DNA of 5,381 bases from Nanoarchaeales archaeon (GCA_013215525.1 JABSQY010000108.1:1-5381); one strand, 5' to 3'; counted from the stretch's first letter, positions 1 through 4,304 are shown. Notes: generated by a model not told the origin, from the letters alone. Translations and numbers: made by a program.

Positions 1-86
1 TTAATTTAAAATTAGCTAAATCATCCATTACTAAAAAATACAATTTTTTTAATATAACTTTATATCATTTTCAAATTAAATAAATC

Positions 87-132
87 GTAACTACAAATAT
101 TAAACTTTAAAAGTTACAAAACAATATAAATT
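87..132 (+). promoter_or_regulatory. Promoter of the Kunitz-like lipoprotein gene, with inverted repeat
   Basis: A TATA-like TATAAATT at 125-132 begins 28 bases before the ATG at 153, the same spacing as in the TA modules, so the transcript is probably leaderless. Just upstream, AACTTT (103-108) and AAAGTT (110-115) form a tight inverted repeat, and GTAACT (87-92) pairs with AGTTAC (112-117). These could be an operator, but in DNA this AT-rich such pairings also arise by chance. The rest of 1-86 shows nothing I can name beyond AT-rich spacer. Confidence 0.5.
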
Positions 133-152
133 GAAATATTATTATTATATTT

Positions 153-479
153 ATGATAAGTAATTCAATAAAAAACCAAACAAGTAACCAGAAAAAGAAG
201 TATTCATTATTTTTTATATTAATTGTACTAAATTTATTTTTAGTAGGATGTACAAATTCTACAAGTTCAGACTTTATGGAAGATACAAAGAACTTTAATC
301 TATGTTCACTAAATGTAATTCCACAAGGAAAATGTATAAAAGAACAAATTGGATATGAATTTGATATAGAAACAAATAGTTGTAATGAAGTTACAGTTCT
401 TGGCTGTGACGCTGTATCTCCATTTGAGAGTATGATTGAATGTCAAAACTCATGTTTTAAATCTAGTAATACTAAATAA
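153..479 (+). CDS. Small lipoprotein with a Kunitz/BPTI-like six-cysteine domain
   Basis: The 108-residue product has a basic N-terminus (KKK at 14-16), a hydrophobic segment at about 17-32 and a lipobox LVGC ending at Cys33, so it is probably exported and lipid-anchored outside the cell. After a short Ser/Thr linker comes a domain with cysteines at 51, 61, 77, 85, 97 and 101. The gaps (10, 16, 8, 12, 4) nearly match bovine BPTI (9, 16, 8, 13, 4), and the family GxC before the reactive loop (G59-K-C61), aromatic Tyr68/Phe70, GC at 84-85, Phe91 and ECxxxC are present. Family members are disulfide-rich protease inhibitors or binding modules. The P1 position would be Ile62, and the usual second Gly of the GGC motif is Leu83, so inhibitor activity is uncertain. 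The ATG start is supported by the TATA box 28 bases upstream. The gene stands alone before the TA array. Confidence 0.75.
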   Translation: MISNSIKNQTSNQKKKYSLFFILIVLNLFLVGCTNSTSSDFMEDTKNFNLCSLNVIPQGKCIKEQIGYEFDIETNSCNEVTVLGCDAVSPFESMIECQNSCFKSSNTK

Positions 480-497
480 TCTTTGATTTATTAGTAT

Positions 498-552
498 TAT
501 TTATTTCGGAATTAAACCAAAGCTTTTTATAATTTAAAAGATTAAATATATT
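498..552 (+). promoter_or_regulatory. TA1 promoter (shared module type, no element inserted)
   Basis: This is the plain form of the upstream block shared by five modules: TATTTAT (498-504), a five-base spacer, AATTAAACC (510-518), then AAAGCTTTTTATAATTTAA. TTTTATA starts at 525, exactly 28 bases before the ATG at 553. Archaeal transcription starts about 25 bases after the TATA centre, so the message should begin at or next to the ATG. The purine-rich AAAG before the TATA box fits a TFB recognition element. Confidence 0.8.
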
Positions 553-741
553 ATGACAACAGAAACCCAAACCATTGTAAGTTCAAAAGATTCAAATTAT
601 TCATATGAATCTAATGAACCATTAGAAAAGTTTATCGACCAAGCCTTAAAAGAATCTGAACAAGATTATAAAAATGGAAATTATCAAGATTTTGATGTTG
701 CAATGGCTGATTTAGATAAAGAATTTTCACAAAATGAATAA
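553..741 (+). CDS. Antitoxin of TA1 (partner of ParE-like toxin)
   Basis: This 62-residue acidic protein is the first gene of a two-gene unit and is most likely the antitoxin that binds and blocks the toxin encoded next. Its N-terminal 20 residues are polar and low-complexity; a helix is likely from about 24 to 42, followed by a conserved tail QDFD..MADLD.EF..NE (45-62). That tail is almost the same in the TA4 antitoxin (QDFD..MAELD.EF..NE), which supports a role in toxin binding. It is too short to hold an obvious DNA-binding domain, so autoregulation, if any, would have to come from another factor. The ATG is fixed by the TATA box at -28. The gene overlaps the toxin by eight bases. Assignment rests on size, charge, gene order and the TA4 paralogue. 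Confidence 0.75.
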   Translation: MTTETQTIVSSKDSNYSYESNEPLEKFIDQALKESEQDYKNGNYQDFDVAMADLDKEFSQNE

Positions 742-1006
742 GTTAATTCTTTTATCAAAAGCAAAATCAGATTTTGGAGGAATTTATTACTATCATAAAA
801 GTTTTTCACTAAATTCTGCTAATAAAATTAAAACTGAACTTAGAGACGATATTAAAACTTTAAAAAAATTTCCAAAGTTAGGAATTGAACATAAAAATAA
901 TTTTAGGAAACTTCCTTGTGGAAGATATTTAATTTTGTATAAAATTATTAACAATTCAGTAATAATACATAGAATTATTGATACTAAAATGAATTTTGAT
1001 TTTTAA
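734..1006 (+). CDS. ParE-like toxin of TA1 (RelE/ParE superfamily)
   Basis: The 90-residue basic protein has the layout of the ParE branch of the RelE/ParE superfamily: an N-terminal strand (LILLSKAKSDF, 4-14), two helices including IYYYHKSF and IKTELRDDIKTLKKFP (32-47), and the strand region FRKLPCGRYLILYKI (57-71), VIIHRIID (76-83). The R-x-LPxGxYxIxY pattern is the family's signature core. ParE proteins poison DNA gyrase, whereas RelE relatives cleave mRNA on the ribosome; which one applies here cannot be told from sequence alone. The start ATG lies inside the antitoxin end (ATGAATAA, 734-741), suggesting translational coupling. The TA4 toxin is the same length and shares KSD, FP..G, LPCG.Y.ILY and MNF.F. 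Confidence 0.85.
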   Translation: MNKLILLSKAKSDFGGIYYYHKSFSLNSANKIKTELRDDIKTLKKFPKLGIEHKNNFRKLPCGRYLILYKIINNSVIIHRIIDTKMNFDF

Positions 1007-1014
1007 AAATATAA

Positions 1015-1105
1015 ACAGCAACTAGAACACACAGCAACAACACAGCCACACACATCCAGAATACTTTCTGAATAGACAGCAAAATTAGAGCAAATTACAG
1101 CAAAA
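1015..1105 (+). repeat. Composite repeat downstream of TA1 (divergent copy, no 20-mer core)
   Basis: Directly after the TA1 toxin comes an A/C-rich stretch with ACACACAGCAACAACACAGC, then TTTCTGAATAGACAGCAAAA and two more ACAGCAAAA-like units. It resembles the A/C-rich part of the repeats after the other toxins, and its CAGAATAGACAGC-like piece recurs at 1810-1824. It lacks the TTCGCTACGCTCAGCCTGCT core found in most other copies. Confidence 0.6.
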
Positions 1106-1108
1106 TTA

Positions 1109-1179
1109 AAAGAATAATTTAAAGTATTTATGCTAGAATTAAACCAAAGCTTTTTATAATTTAAAGAATTAATATTATT
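1109..1179 (+). promoter_or_regulatory. TA2 promoter (shared module type, complete and uninterrupted)
   Basis: The reference copy of the shared block: AATAATTTAAAGTATTTAT ending at 1131, spacer GCTAG (1132-1136), AATTAAACC (1137-1145), AAAGCTTTTTATAATTTAA, with TTTTATA at 1152, 28 bases before the ATG at 1180. Because nothing is inserted here, it serves as the empty site against which the insertions upstream of TA4, TA5 and TA6 can be read. Confidence 0.8.
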
Positions 1180-1371
1180 ATGACTGAAACCGTAACTAGA
1201 GCAGAATTTAATTTATTAAGAGATGAAATTCATAATTTAAAAAAAGAAATGGCTCCAATTGATGATATTTTAACTTTAGAAGATTTAGAAGACATCAAGC
1301 AAGCACAACACGACTTCAAAACCGGAAACACTATTTCTCACGAAGATTTAAAGAAAGAATTAGGTTTGTAA
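1180..1371 (+). CDS. Antitoxin of TA2 (RelB-like, partner of RelE-like toxin)
   Basis: A 63-residue acidic protein with a predicted N-terminal coiled or helical segment (AEFNLLRDEIHNLKKEM, 8-24), then LTLEDLEDIKQAQHDFKTGN and the end ISHEDLKKELGL (52-63). A (I/L)(S/T)HE(D/E)(L/F) tail of this kind is common in short antitoxins placed before RelE-type toxins, and it recurs in the TA6 antitoxin (LTHEEFERKI). Its role would be to bind and neutralise the RelE-like toxin that starts one base after its stop codon. No clear DNA-binding fold is visible. The start is set by the -28 TATA box. Codons at about 1291-1340 are noticeably richer in C than the rest of the gene. Confidence 0.8.
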   Translation: MTETVTRAEFNLLRDEIHNLKKEMAPIDDILTLEDLEDIKQAQHDFKTGNTISHEDLKKELGL

Positions 1372-1372
1372 A

Positions 1373-1621
1373 TTGTATATTTTAGATTATGCGAAAATAT
1401 TCAAAAAGCAACTTAATAAATTAGAAAAATCTGAACAAATCAGAGTAATTTTAAAATTAGAAGAAATTACTAAAAATCCTTATTCTTATGTTAAAAAATT
1501 AGTTGGAAATGATTTTCATCGTTTAAGAGTTGGAAATTTAAGAATAATTTTAGAAATTAAAGATAATAAATTATTAATTATGGTTTTAAAAGTAGACAAA
1601 AGAAGTAGAATATACAAATAA
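1373..1621 (+). CDS. RelE-like mRNA interferase toxin of TA2
   Basis: This 82-residue basic protein fits RelE closely in length and layout: YAKIFKKQLNKL (6-17), a helix LKLEEITKNP (28-36), a short linker KLVGNDFHRLRVGNLRIIL (42-60) and a C-terminal strand MVLKVDKRSRIYK (70-82). Arg50, Arg52, Arg57, Lys76/Arg77/Arg79 and the terminal Tyr81 match positions that RelE proteins use to bind and cleave mRNA in the ribosomal A site, so RNase activity is likely. The start is TTG at 1373: the frame is closed by TAG at 1361-1363 and no ATG precedes the conserved N-terminus. It begins one base after the antitoxin stop, unlike the eight-base overlaps in other modules; a weak TTG start may keep toxin output low. 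Confidence 0.85.
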   Translation: MYILDYAKIFKKQLNKLEKSEQIRVILKLEEITKNPYSYVKKLVGNDFHRLRVGNLRIILEIKDNKLLIMVLKVDKRSRIYK

Positions 1622-1623
1622 AA

Positions 1624-1767
1624 CAAGCACAGTAACAACACAGCAAAAAGACCAAAAAACTATTCGAATAGATAAGAACTTTATTAAATTTTTAAAATCT
1701 TGATTTAATTTAATCAAGGCTTAGAAATTTCTTTCAAATTTCTTGATTCACTACGCTCAGCCTGCTA
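1624..1767 (+). repeat. Composite repeat copy 1 after TA2, split by a hairpin element
   Basis: A/C-rich CAAGCACAGTAACAACACAGC is followed by AAAAGACCAAAAAACTATTCG, then the hairpin element at 1679-1746, then a variant core TTCACTACGCTCAGCCTGCT. Removing the element leaves a 76-base unit whose junction (AATAGATAAGAA then TTCACTACG) matches the uninserted copy at 2523-2591 (AATAAATAAGAA then TTCGCTACG). Confidence 0.8.
1679..1746 (+). mobile_element. Double-hairpin GCTTAG element, copy E1 (68 bp)
   Basis: It starts CTTTATTAAAT, which pairs with ATTTAATCAAG (10 of 11), continues GCTTAG, then AAATTT-loop-AAATTT as second hairpin, and ends CTTGA. The left flank ends in A. The empty site is present at about 2560-2580. 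There is no target-site duplication. Confidence 0.75.
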
Positions 1768-1779
1768 CAACAACCAAAG

Positions 1780-1867
1780 CAAGCACAGCAACACACAGCC
1801 ACACACTTTCAGAATAGACAGCAAAAATACCAAGAAATAATAAGAACTCACTTCGTTCGGCCTGCTA
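1780..1867 (+). repeat. Composite repeat copy 2 after TA2 (variant core)
   Basis: A tandem second unit begins with CAAGCACAGCAACACACAGC, has the CAGAATAGACAGCAAAA piece also seen after TA1, and ends with a diverged core CACTTCGTTCGGCCTGCT followed by ATCGAAC. GTTCG and CGAAC around GGCCTGCTAT form a short stem, so the core may fold. Confidence 0.7.
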
Positions 1868-1896
1868 TCGAACAAATAAAACTGAAACTTATTCCA

Positions 1897-1935
1897 AAGA
1901 TATTTCAAGATATCTAACGATATCTTTATAAAATA
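1897..1935 (+). promoter_or_regulatory. TA3 promoter with phased GATATC operator candidate
   Basis: Three GATAT sites start at 1899, 1909 and 1919, exactly 10 bp apart, and AAAGATAT (1897-1904) with ATATCTTT (1920-1927) forms a perfect inverted repeat around the palindrome AGATATCT (1908-1915). The last site abuts the TATA box TTTATAAA (1925-1932), which lies 29 bases before the ATG at 1954. Helically phased short palindromes next to the TATA box are what a ribbon-helix-helix antitoxin of the TA3 type would be expected to bind, so autorepression is likely. This promoter is unrelated to the one shared by the other five modules. Confidence 0.7.
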
Positions 1936-1953
1936 TGAAATATATCTATAATT

Positions 1954-2226
1954 ATGTCAGAAACAAAACAAATTAATTTTAAAATGCCACAAAACCTACA
2001 CGAAATGGCGAGCGATTATTGCGAACAATATGGTTATACAAATATTCAAGAACTTTTAAGAGAAAGTTTAAGAGAAAAAATATTTGATGATAGGGAATTA
2101 AATCCTGAATATGTAAAAAAAATGTTAGAATATCAAAAAAATCCAGAATATCTTGGAACTGAAGAAAGTGAAAAATTATTAAAAGAATTAGAAAAGAGAG
2201 CATTAGAAGAAATTGAGAATGAATAG
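1954..2226 (+). CDS. Ribbon-helix-helix antitoxin of TA3
   Basis: The 90-residue protein starts with a ribbon-helix-helix (RHH, CopG/ParD-type) pattern: strand KQINFKMP (5-12), helix A QNLHEMASDYCEQYG (13-27), turn YTN, helix B IQELLRESLREKIF (31-44). The C-terminal half is acidic and helical (PEYVKKML... to EEIENE) and is the likely toxin-wrapping part; NPEY..KML and the KRAL end recur in the TA5 antitoxin. RHH dimers bind short palindromes through the strand, which fits the phased GATATC sites upstream. Function: neutralises the toxin behind it and represses the operon. It overlaps the toxin by eight bases (ATGAATAG, 2219-2226). Codons at about 1985-2030 are more G/C-rich than the rest. Confidence 0.85.
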   Translation: MSETKQINFKMPQNLHEMASDYCEQYGYTNIQELLRESLREKIFDDRELNPEYVKKMLEYQKNPEYLGTEESEKLLKELEKRALEEIENE

Positions 2227-2521
2227 GGAACTAAAATTCTCAAGTATGTTTTCAAAAAAAATTAAAAAATTAAAAGGTAGAGATTTTTTAAATTTAAAAA
2301 ATAAAATAAATGAAATTAGGACTATCTCAGATTTAAATCATTATAAAAATCTTAGAAATCCTCTAAATAATTTTAAAAGAGTTCATATAAATAATTCATC
2401 AGTTATTTTATTCTTTGGTGGCGATGGTAAAGTTTATCTTGTAGATTTAGAACATCATGATATAATTTACAAAGCAGACAAGAAAACATTAATTAAATAT
2501 AATAATTTAGAATATAACTAA
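2219..2521 (+). CDS. RelE-like toxin of TA3
   Basis: From the ATG at 2219 the product is 100 residues; a TTG six bases upstream is also in frame, but the ATG gives the same eight-base overlap as three other modules and the same length as the reconstructed TA5 toxin. The sequence has a basic N-terminal helix (SKKIKKLKGRDF, 12-23), a helical middle ending DLNHYKNLRNPL (39-49), then KRVHINNSSVILFF (53-66), the turn GGDGKVYLVD, and EHHDIIY (78-84). This is the RelE superfamily layout in which the basic KR.H strand and the C-terminal HHDxxY segment carry likely catalytic or RNA-contacting residues (Arg54, His56, His79/His80, Tyr84). mRNA cleavage is probable but inferred. It is closely related to the TA5 toxin. 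Confidence 0.85.
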   Translation: MNRELKFSSMFSKKIKKLKGRDFLNLKNKINEIRTISDLNHYKNLRNPLNNFKRVHINNSSVILFFGGDGKVYLVDLEHHDIIYKADKKTLIKYNNLEYN

Positions 2522-2522
2522 T

Positions 2523-2591
2523 CAACACACAGCACAGCAACACACAGCAAAATTATTAGAATAAATAAGAATTCGCTACGCTCAGCCTGCT
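2523..2591 (+). repeat. Composite repeat copy 1 after TA3 (69 bp, uninterrupted)
   Basis: It carries CACAGCAACACACAGCAAAA, then ATTATTAGAATAAATAAGAA and the exact core TTCGCTACGCTCAGCCTGCT (2572-2591), followed by CTCGAACA. It is the uninserted reference for element E1. Confidence 0.8.
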
Positions 2592-2606
2592 CTCGAACAT
2601 ATAAAG

Positions 2607-2674
2607 CAAGCACAGCAACACACAGCAAACAGCAACAAAATTATTAGAATTGATTTCGCTACGCTCAGCCTGCT
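2607..2674 (+). repeat. Composite repeat copy 2 after TA3
   Basis: The second tandem unit begins 84 bases after the first. It holds CAAGCACAGCAACACACAGC, AAAATTATTAGAATTGA and the exact 20-mer core at 2655-2674, again followed by CTCGAACA. With the unit after TA4 it provides the empty site for element E6. Confidence 0.8.
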
Positions 2675-2689
2675 CTCGAACAACCAAAG

Positions 2690-2790
2690 CAAGCACACAA
2701 CCCACACTTACAGAATAGGCAGCAAACTTTGTGAAACTCTTTGATTTCACAACGGCTTAGGAATTTCTTAAATTCCTTGAAGTACAACAA
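2690..2790 (+). repeat. Composite repeat copy 3 after TA3 (partial, split by a hairpin element)
   Basis: The third unit begins 83 bases after the second with CAAGCACACAACCCACACTT, ACAGAATAGGCAGCAAA, then the hairpin element at 2727-2780, then AGTACAACAA. Joining the flanks gives CAGCAAAAGTACAACAA, identical to the uninserted copy at 4336-4350. The 20-mer core is missing. Confidence 0.75.
2727..2780 (+). mobile_element. Double-hairpin GCTTAG element, copy E2 (54 bp)
   Basis: CTTTGTGAAA pairs with TTTCACAA, followed by CGGCTTAG, a second hairpin GGAATTT-ctt-AAATTCC and the end TTGA. The stem sequences differ from E1 on both sides yet remain complementary. The flanks rejoin perfectly to the empty-site sequence, with no target duplication. 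Confidence 0.8.
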
Positions 2791-2810
2791 ACTATGTGAA
2801 TAATTTAAAT

Positions 2811-2918
2811 TATTTATCGTAACTTCATATTTTCCTTCAAAATATTAAGGCTTAGAAATGATTATCATTTCTTGAAATTAAACCAAAGCTTTTTATAATT
2901 TAAAGAATTATTATTATT
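2811..2918 (+). promoter_or_regulatory. TA4 promoter (shared module type) with inserted element upstream
   Basis: TATTTAT (2811-2817), spacer CGTAA (2818-2822), element E3 (2823-2875), AATTAAACC (2876-2884), then AAAGCTTTTTATAATTTAA with TTTTATA at 2891, 28 bases before the ATG at 2919. Without E3 the block matches TA1 and TA2 exactly in spacing, so the core promoter is intact and only the distal TATTTAT block is displaced. Confidence 0.75.
2823..2875 (+). mobile_element. Double-hairpin GCTTAG element, copy E3 (53 bp)
   Basis: It begins CTTCATATTTT, pairing with AAAATATTAAG, then GCTTAG, a second hairpin AAATGA-tta-TCATTT and CTTGA. It lies exactly between the five-base spacer and AATTAAACC of the TA4 promoter. 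Copy E7 occupies the same site upstream of TA6 and is nearly identical, which points to one ancestral insertion later duplicated. Confidence 0.75.
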
Positions 2919-3095
2919 ATGACATCAGAAACCATACACACAAACCAACCGACACAATTAGAGATAGACCACACATATAATGAATATGTAAAAAAAGCAG
3001 TTCAAGAAGGCTTAGAAGATATTAAAACTGGAAGGGTTCAAGACTTTGATACAGCAATGGCTGAGTTAGATGAAGAATTCAAAGAAAATGAATAA
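2919..3095 (+). CDS. Antitoxin of TA4 (58 residues, paralogue of TA1 antitoxin)
   Basis: Translation from the ATG at 2919 gives 58 residues, ending in TAA at 3093-3095. The N-terminus is polar and Thr/His/Asn-rich; from about Tyr20 a helical segment (EYVKKAVQEGLEDIKTG) leads to QDFDTAMAELDEEFKENE (41-58), which matches the TA1 antitoxin tail nearly residue for residue. It is the expected neutraliser of the ParE-like toxin that follows, which it overlaps by eight bases (ATGAATAA, 3088-3095). Like its paralogue it has no room for a DNA-binding domain. The TATA box at -28 confirms the start. The first 60 bases are strikingly rich in A and C compared with the rest. Confidence 0.8.
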   Translation: MTSETIHTNQPTQLEIDHTYNEYVKKAVQEGLEDIKTGRVQDFDTAMAELDEEFKENE

Positions 3096-3360
3096 TTTGA
3101 TTATTACTAATTTAGCAAAATCAGATATTAGAGAAATAAGAATTTATCACAATAAACATTCTAAGGATTATTCTAAATTATTAATTAATAAAATTAAATC
3201 GTCGTCTCATAATTTAAAACAATTTCCAAATATTGGTTCAGATTGTGATTTTTATAGAGAACTTCCTTGTGGAAATTATAATATTTTATATGTTGTAGAG
3301 GAAAATAATATTTATATTATTAGAGTAATTCATTCAAGTATGAATTTTAATTTTTATTAG
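3088..3360 (+). CDS. ParE-like toxin of TA4 (paralogue of TA1 toxin)
   Basis: The product from the ATG at 3088 is 90 residues, the same length as the TA1 toxin; an in-frame ATG at 3070 would add six residues but would break the conserved eight-base overlap and the MN(N/K)LI start. Features match the ParE branch: LAKSDIREIRIYH (9-21), a helix KIKSSSHNLKQFPNIG (35-50), YRELPCGNYNILYVV (56-70), YIIRVIHSSMNF (76-87). Shared with TA1: KSD, the FP..G turn, LPCG.Y.ILY, and MNF near the end. The target is gyrase or mRNA, undecided. The divergence of the two toxins means the duplication is old, although their promoters remain nearly identical. Confidence 0.85.
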   Translation: MNNLIITNLAKSDIREIRIYHNKHSKDYSKLLINKIKSSSHNLKQFPNIGSDCDFYRELPCGNYNILYVVEENNIYIIRVIHSSMNFNFY

Positions 3361-3366
3361 GACAGC

Positions 3367-3437
3367 CAAGCACAAAGCAACACACAGCAAAAAGACCAAA
3401 AAATTATTAGAATTGATTTCGCTACGCTCAGCCTGCT
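3367..3437 (+). repeat. Composite repeat after TA4 (single copy)
   Basis: CAAGCACAAAGCAACACACAGC and AAAAAGACCAAAAAATTATTAG, then AATTGA and the exact core TTCGCTACGCTCAGCCTGCT (3418-3437). It starts seven bases after the toxin stop, and is 71 bases long. Confidence 0.8.
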
Positions 3438-3503
3438 AAGAGATTGTTTAATCGAAAAAGGATCGAATAAGCAAGAATAAATTTGAATTATTGTGTGAAA
3501 ATA
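3438..3503 (+). repeat. Leader block before the TA5 promoter
   Basis: The sequence after the 20-mer core (AAGAGATTGTTTAATCG, then ATCGAATAAGCAAGAA and TTGTGTGAAAAT) recurs with changes at 4445-4509 before TA6 and at 5172-5177 plus 5288-5345 at the right edge. It joins the composite repeat to the next promoter. I see no gene in it; its function is unknown. Confidence 0.6.
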
Positions 3504-3628
3504 AAAGAATAAATTAAAGTATTAATACTATAATTAAACCAAAGTCAATAAATTTGAAAGAAATTTATAAGCCGTTGTCAAAACAAGTTTTGGCAAAGCT
3601 TTTTATAATTTAATATATTAATAATATT
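3504..3628 (+). promoter_or_regulatory. TA5 promoter (shared module type) split by a reversed hairpin element
   Basis: AATAAATTAAAGTATTAAT ends at 3526, then spacer ACTAT, AATTAAACC (3532-3540) and AAAG, then element E4 (3545-3598), then CTTTTTATAATTTAA with TTTTATA at 3601, 28 bases before the ATG at 3629. The element's outer end reads CAAAG on this strand, so the CAAAG next to the TATA box is restored after insertion and the core promoter probably still works. Confidence 0.75.
3545..3598 (-). mobile_element. Double-hairpin GCTTAG element, copy E4 (54 bp, reversed)
   Basis: Read on the minus strand it starts CTTTGCCAAAAC, pairing with GTTTTGACAACG (one G-T pair), then GCTTAT, a second hairpin TAAATTT-loop-AAATTTA, and ends TTGA. 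It is the only copy on this strand. Deleting it gives AACCAAAGCTTTTTATAA, identical to the TA1, TA2 and TA4 promoters. Confidence 0.8.
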
Positions 3629-3868
3629 ATGACAACCACAATTCAAATCAGCGACACACTAAAAAACCACCTTGAAAGTTTAAGCGAGATGAGAAATACT
3701 TCAATTGATGAAATTATTAAAGATTCTTTAGAAATTTCAGAAGAATTAGAAGTTAGACCAGAATATATTAAAGTTTTAGAATCAAAAGAAGCAACAACTT
3801 TTTTATCTGAAAAAGAATCTGAAAATTTTATGAATGAAATGAGACAAAGAGCTTTACAAGATGACTAG
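3629..3868 (+). CDS. Ribbon-helix-helix antitoxin of TA5
   Basis: This 79-residue protein begins with a compact RHH pattern: strand TTIQIS (3-8), helix A DTLKNHLESLSEMR (9-22), turn NTS, helix B IDEIIKDSLEISEEL (26-40). The acidic C-terminal half (RPEYIKVLES... to MRQRALQDD) matches the TA3 antitoxin at PEY and RAL and should bind the toxin. It is expected to act as antitoxin and operon repressor, yet the GATATC operator sites of TA3 are absent here and the promoter is of the type shared with non-RHH modules. With its toxin gene interrupted, it may now be an orphan antitoxin. It overlaps the toxin start by eight bases (ATGACTAG). Start supported by the -28 TATA box. Confidence 0.85.
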   Translation: MTTTIQISDTLKNHLESLSEMRNTSIDEIIKDSLEISEELEVRPEYIKVLESKEATTFLSEKESENFMNEMRQRALQDD

Positions 3869-4232
3869 AAGTCAGTTATTATCTTCTTTATTCACAAAAA
3901 AATTATCTAAACTAAAAGGAAAAGAATTTTCAAATATTGATAAGAAAGTTCAAGAAATAAGAAATATTTCAGATTTAGACCATTATAAAAATTTAAAGAA
4001 TGTTTTAAAAAAGTACAAGCGAGTACACGTAAACAACAACTATGTAATTTTATTCTTCGGCGATGACGGAACAGTTTATTTTGTACTTTGTAAGAATTTC
4101 AAAATAATTAATTTATTCTTACAAAGGCTTAGAAATTTATTTCAAATTTCTTGAGATTATGAAGACCACGACACAATCTATAAGCCAAACAAGAAATTAC
4201 TTGAAAAATACGAAAAATTAAAATACAAATAA
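3861..4232 (+). pseudogene. RelE-like toxin of TA5, interrupted by a 69-bp element
   Basis: The reading frame runs for 75 toxin residues (to GTVYFV, ending at 4085), enters a 69-bp hairpin element and ends at TGA 4152-4154, the last codon of the element, giving a 97-residue product. The lost toxin end resumes in the same frame at 4155 and runs to TAA at 4230-4232 (DYEDHDTIYKPNKKLLEKY and on). Joining 3861-4085 to 4155-4232 restores a 100-residue protein equal in length to the TA3 toxin and similar throughout (DL.HYKNL, KRVH.NN, VILFFG.DG, HD.IYK). The truncated protein lacks the HDxIY segment corresponding to the likely catalytic end of RelE, so the toxin is probably inactive, unless the TGA is read through or the element is removed from the RNA. 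The C-terminal part remains well conserved, suggesting a recent insertion. Confidence 0.85.
4086..4154 (+). mobile_element. Double-hairpin GCTTAG element, copy E5 (69 bp), inside the TA5 toxin
   Basis: It has a perfect 12-bp stem CTTTGTAAGAAT with ATTCTTACAAAG, then GCTTAG, a second hairpin AAATTT-loop-AAATTT, and ends CTTGA. The flanks TTTTGTA and GATTATGAA join to the uninserted TA3 reading (V then D at residues 75-76). There is no target duplication. Its 69 bases are 23 codons, the last being TGA in the toxin frame. Confidence 0.85.
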
Positions 4233-4235
4233 AAG

Positions 4236-4304
4236 CAAGCACAGCAACACACAGCAAAAAAACCAAAAAACTATTTGAATTGATTTCGCTACGCTCAGCC
4301 TGCT
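4236..4304 (+). repeat. Composite repeat copy 1 after TA5 (69 bp)
   Basis: It begins four bases after the old toxin stop: CAAGCACAGCAACACACAGC, AAAAAAACCAAAAAACTATT, GAATTGA, and the exact 20-mer core at 4285-4304. Confidence 0.8.

Noticed and set aside
1..28. Possible start of a divergent minus-strand gene (ATG at 28 reading left, MDDLANFKL) with a TATA-like TTATATT about 29 bases upstream
   Set aside because: Only nine codons lie in the window and AT-rich chance matches are likely; the spacing is suggestive but not enough for a gene call.
1979..2203. Minus-strand open frame opposite the TA3 antitoxin
   Set aside because: Its product is a Phe/Leu/Ile-rich mirror of a clear RHH antitoxin gene; no promoter or family pattern supports it.
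2556..2750. Minus-strand open frame across the composite repeats
   Set aside because: It is a translation of the repeat units and part of element E2, with the same peptide pieces recurring because the DNA repeats; not a gene.
1624..2790. CRISPR array
   Set aside because: The repeats are long composite units in tandem at 82-84 bp with conserved, not unique, intervening sequence.
3008..3016. GGCTTAGAA inside the TA4 antitoxin gene, resembling the element core
   Set aside because: It has no flanking hairpins and simply encodes Gly-Leu-Glu in a frame collinear with the TA1 antitoxin.
3594..3598. CAAAG on both sides of element E4 as a 5-bp target-site duplication
   Set aside because: Other copies show no duplication and start with CTTTG themselves, so the second CAAAG is better read as the end of the element.
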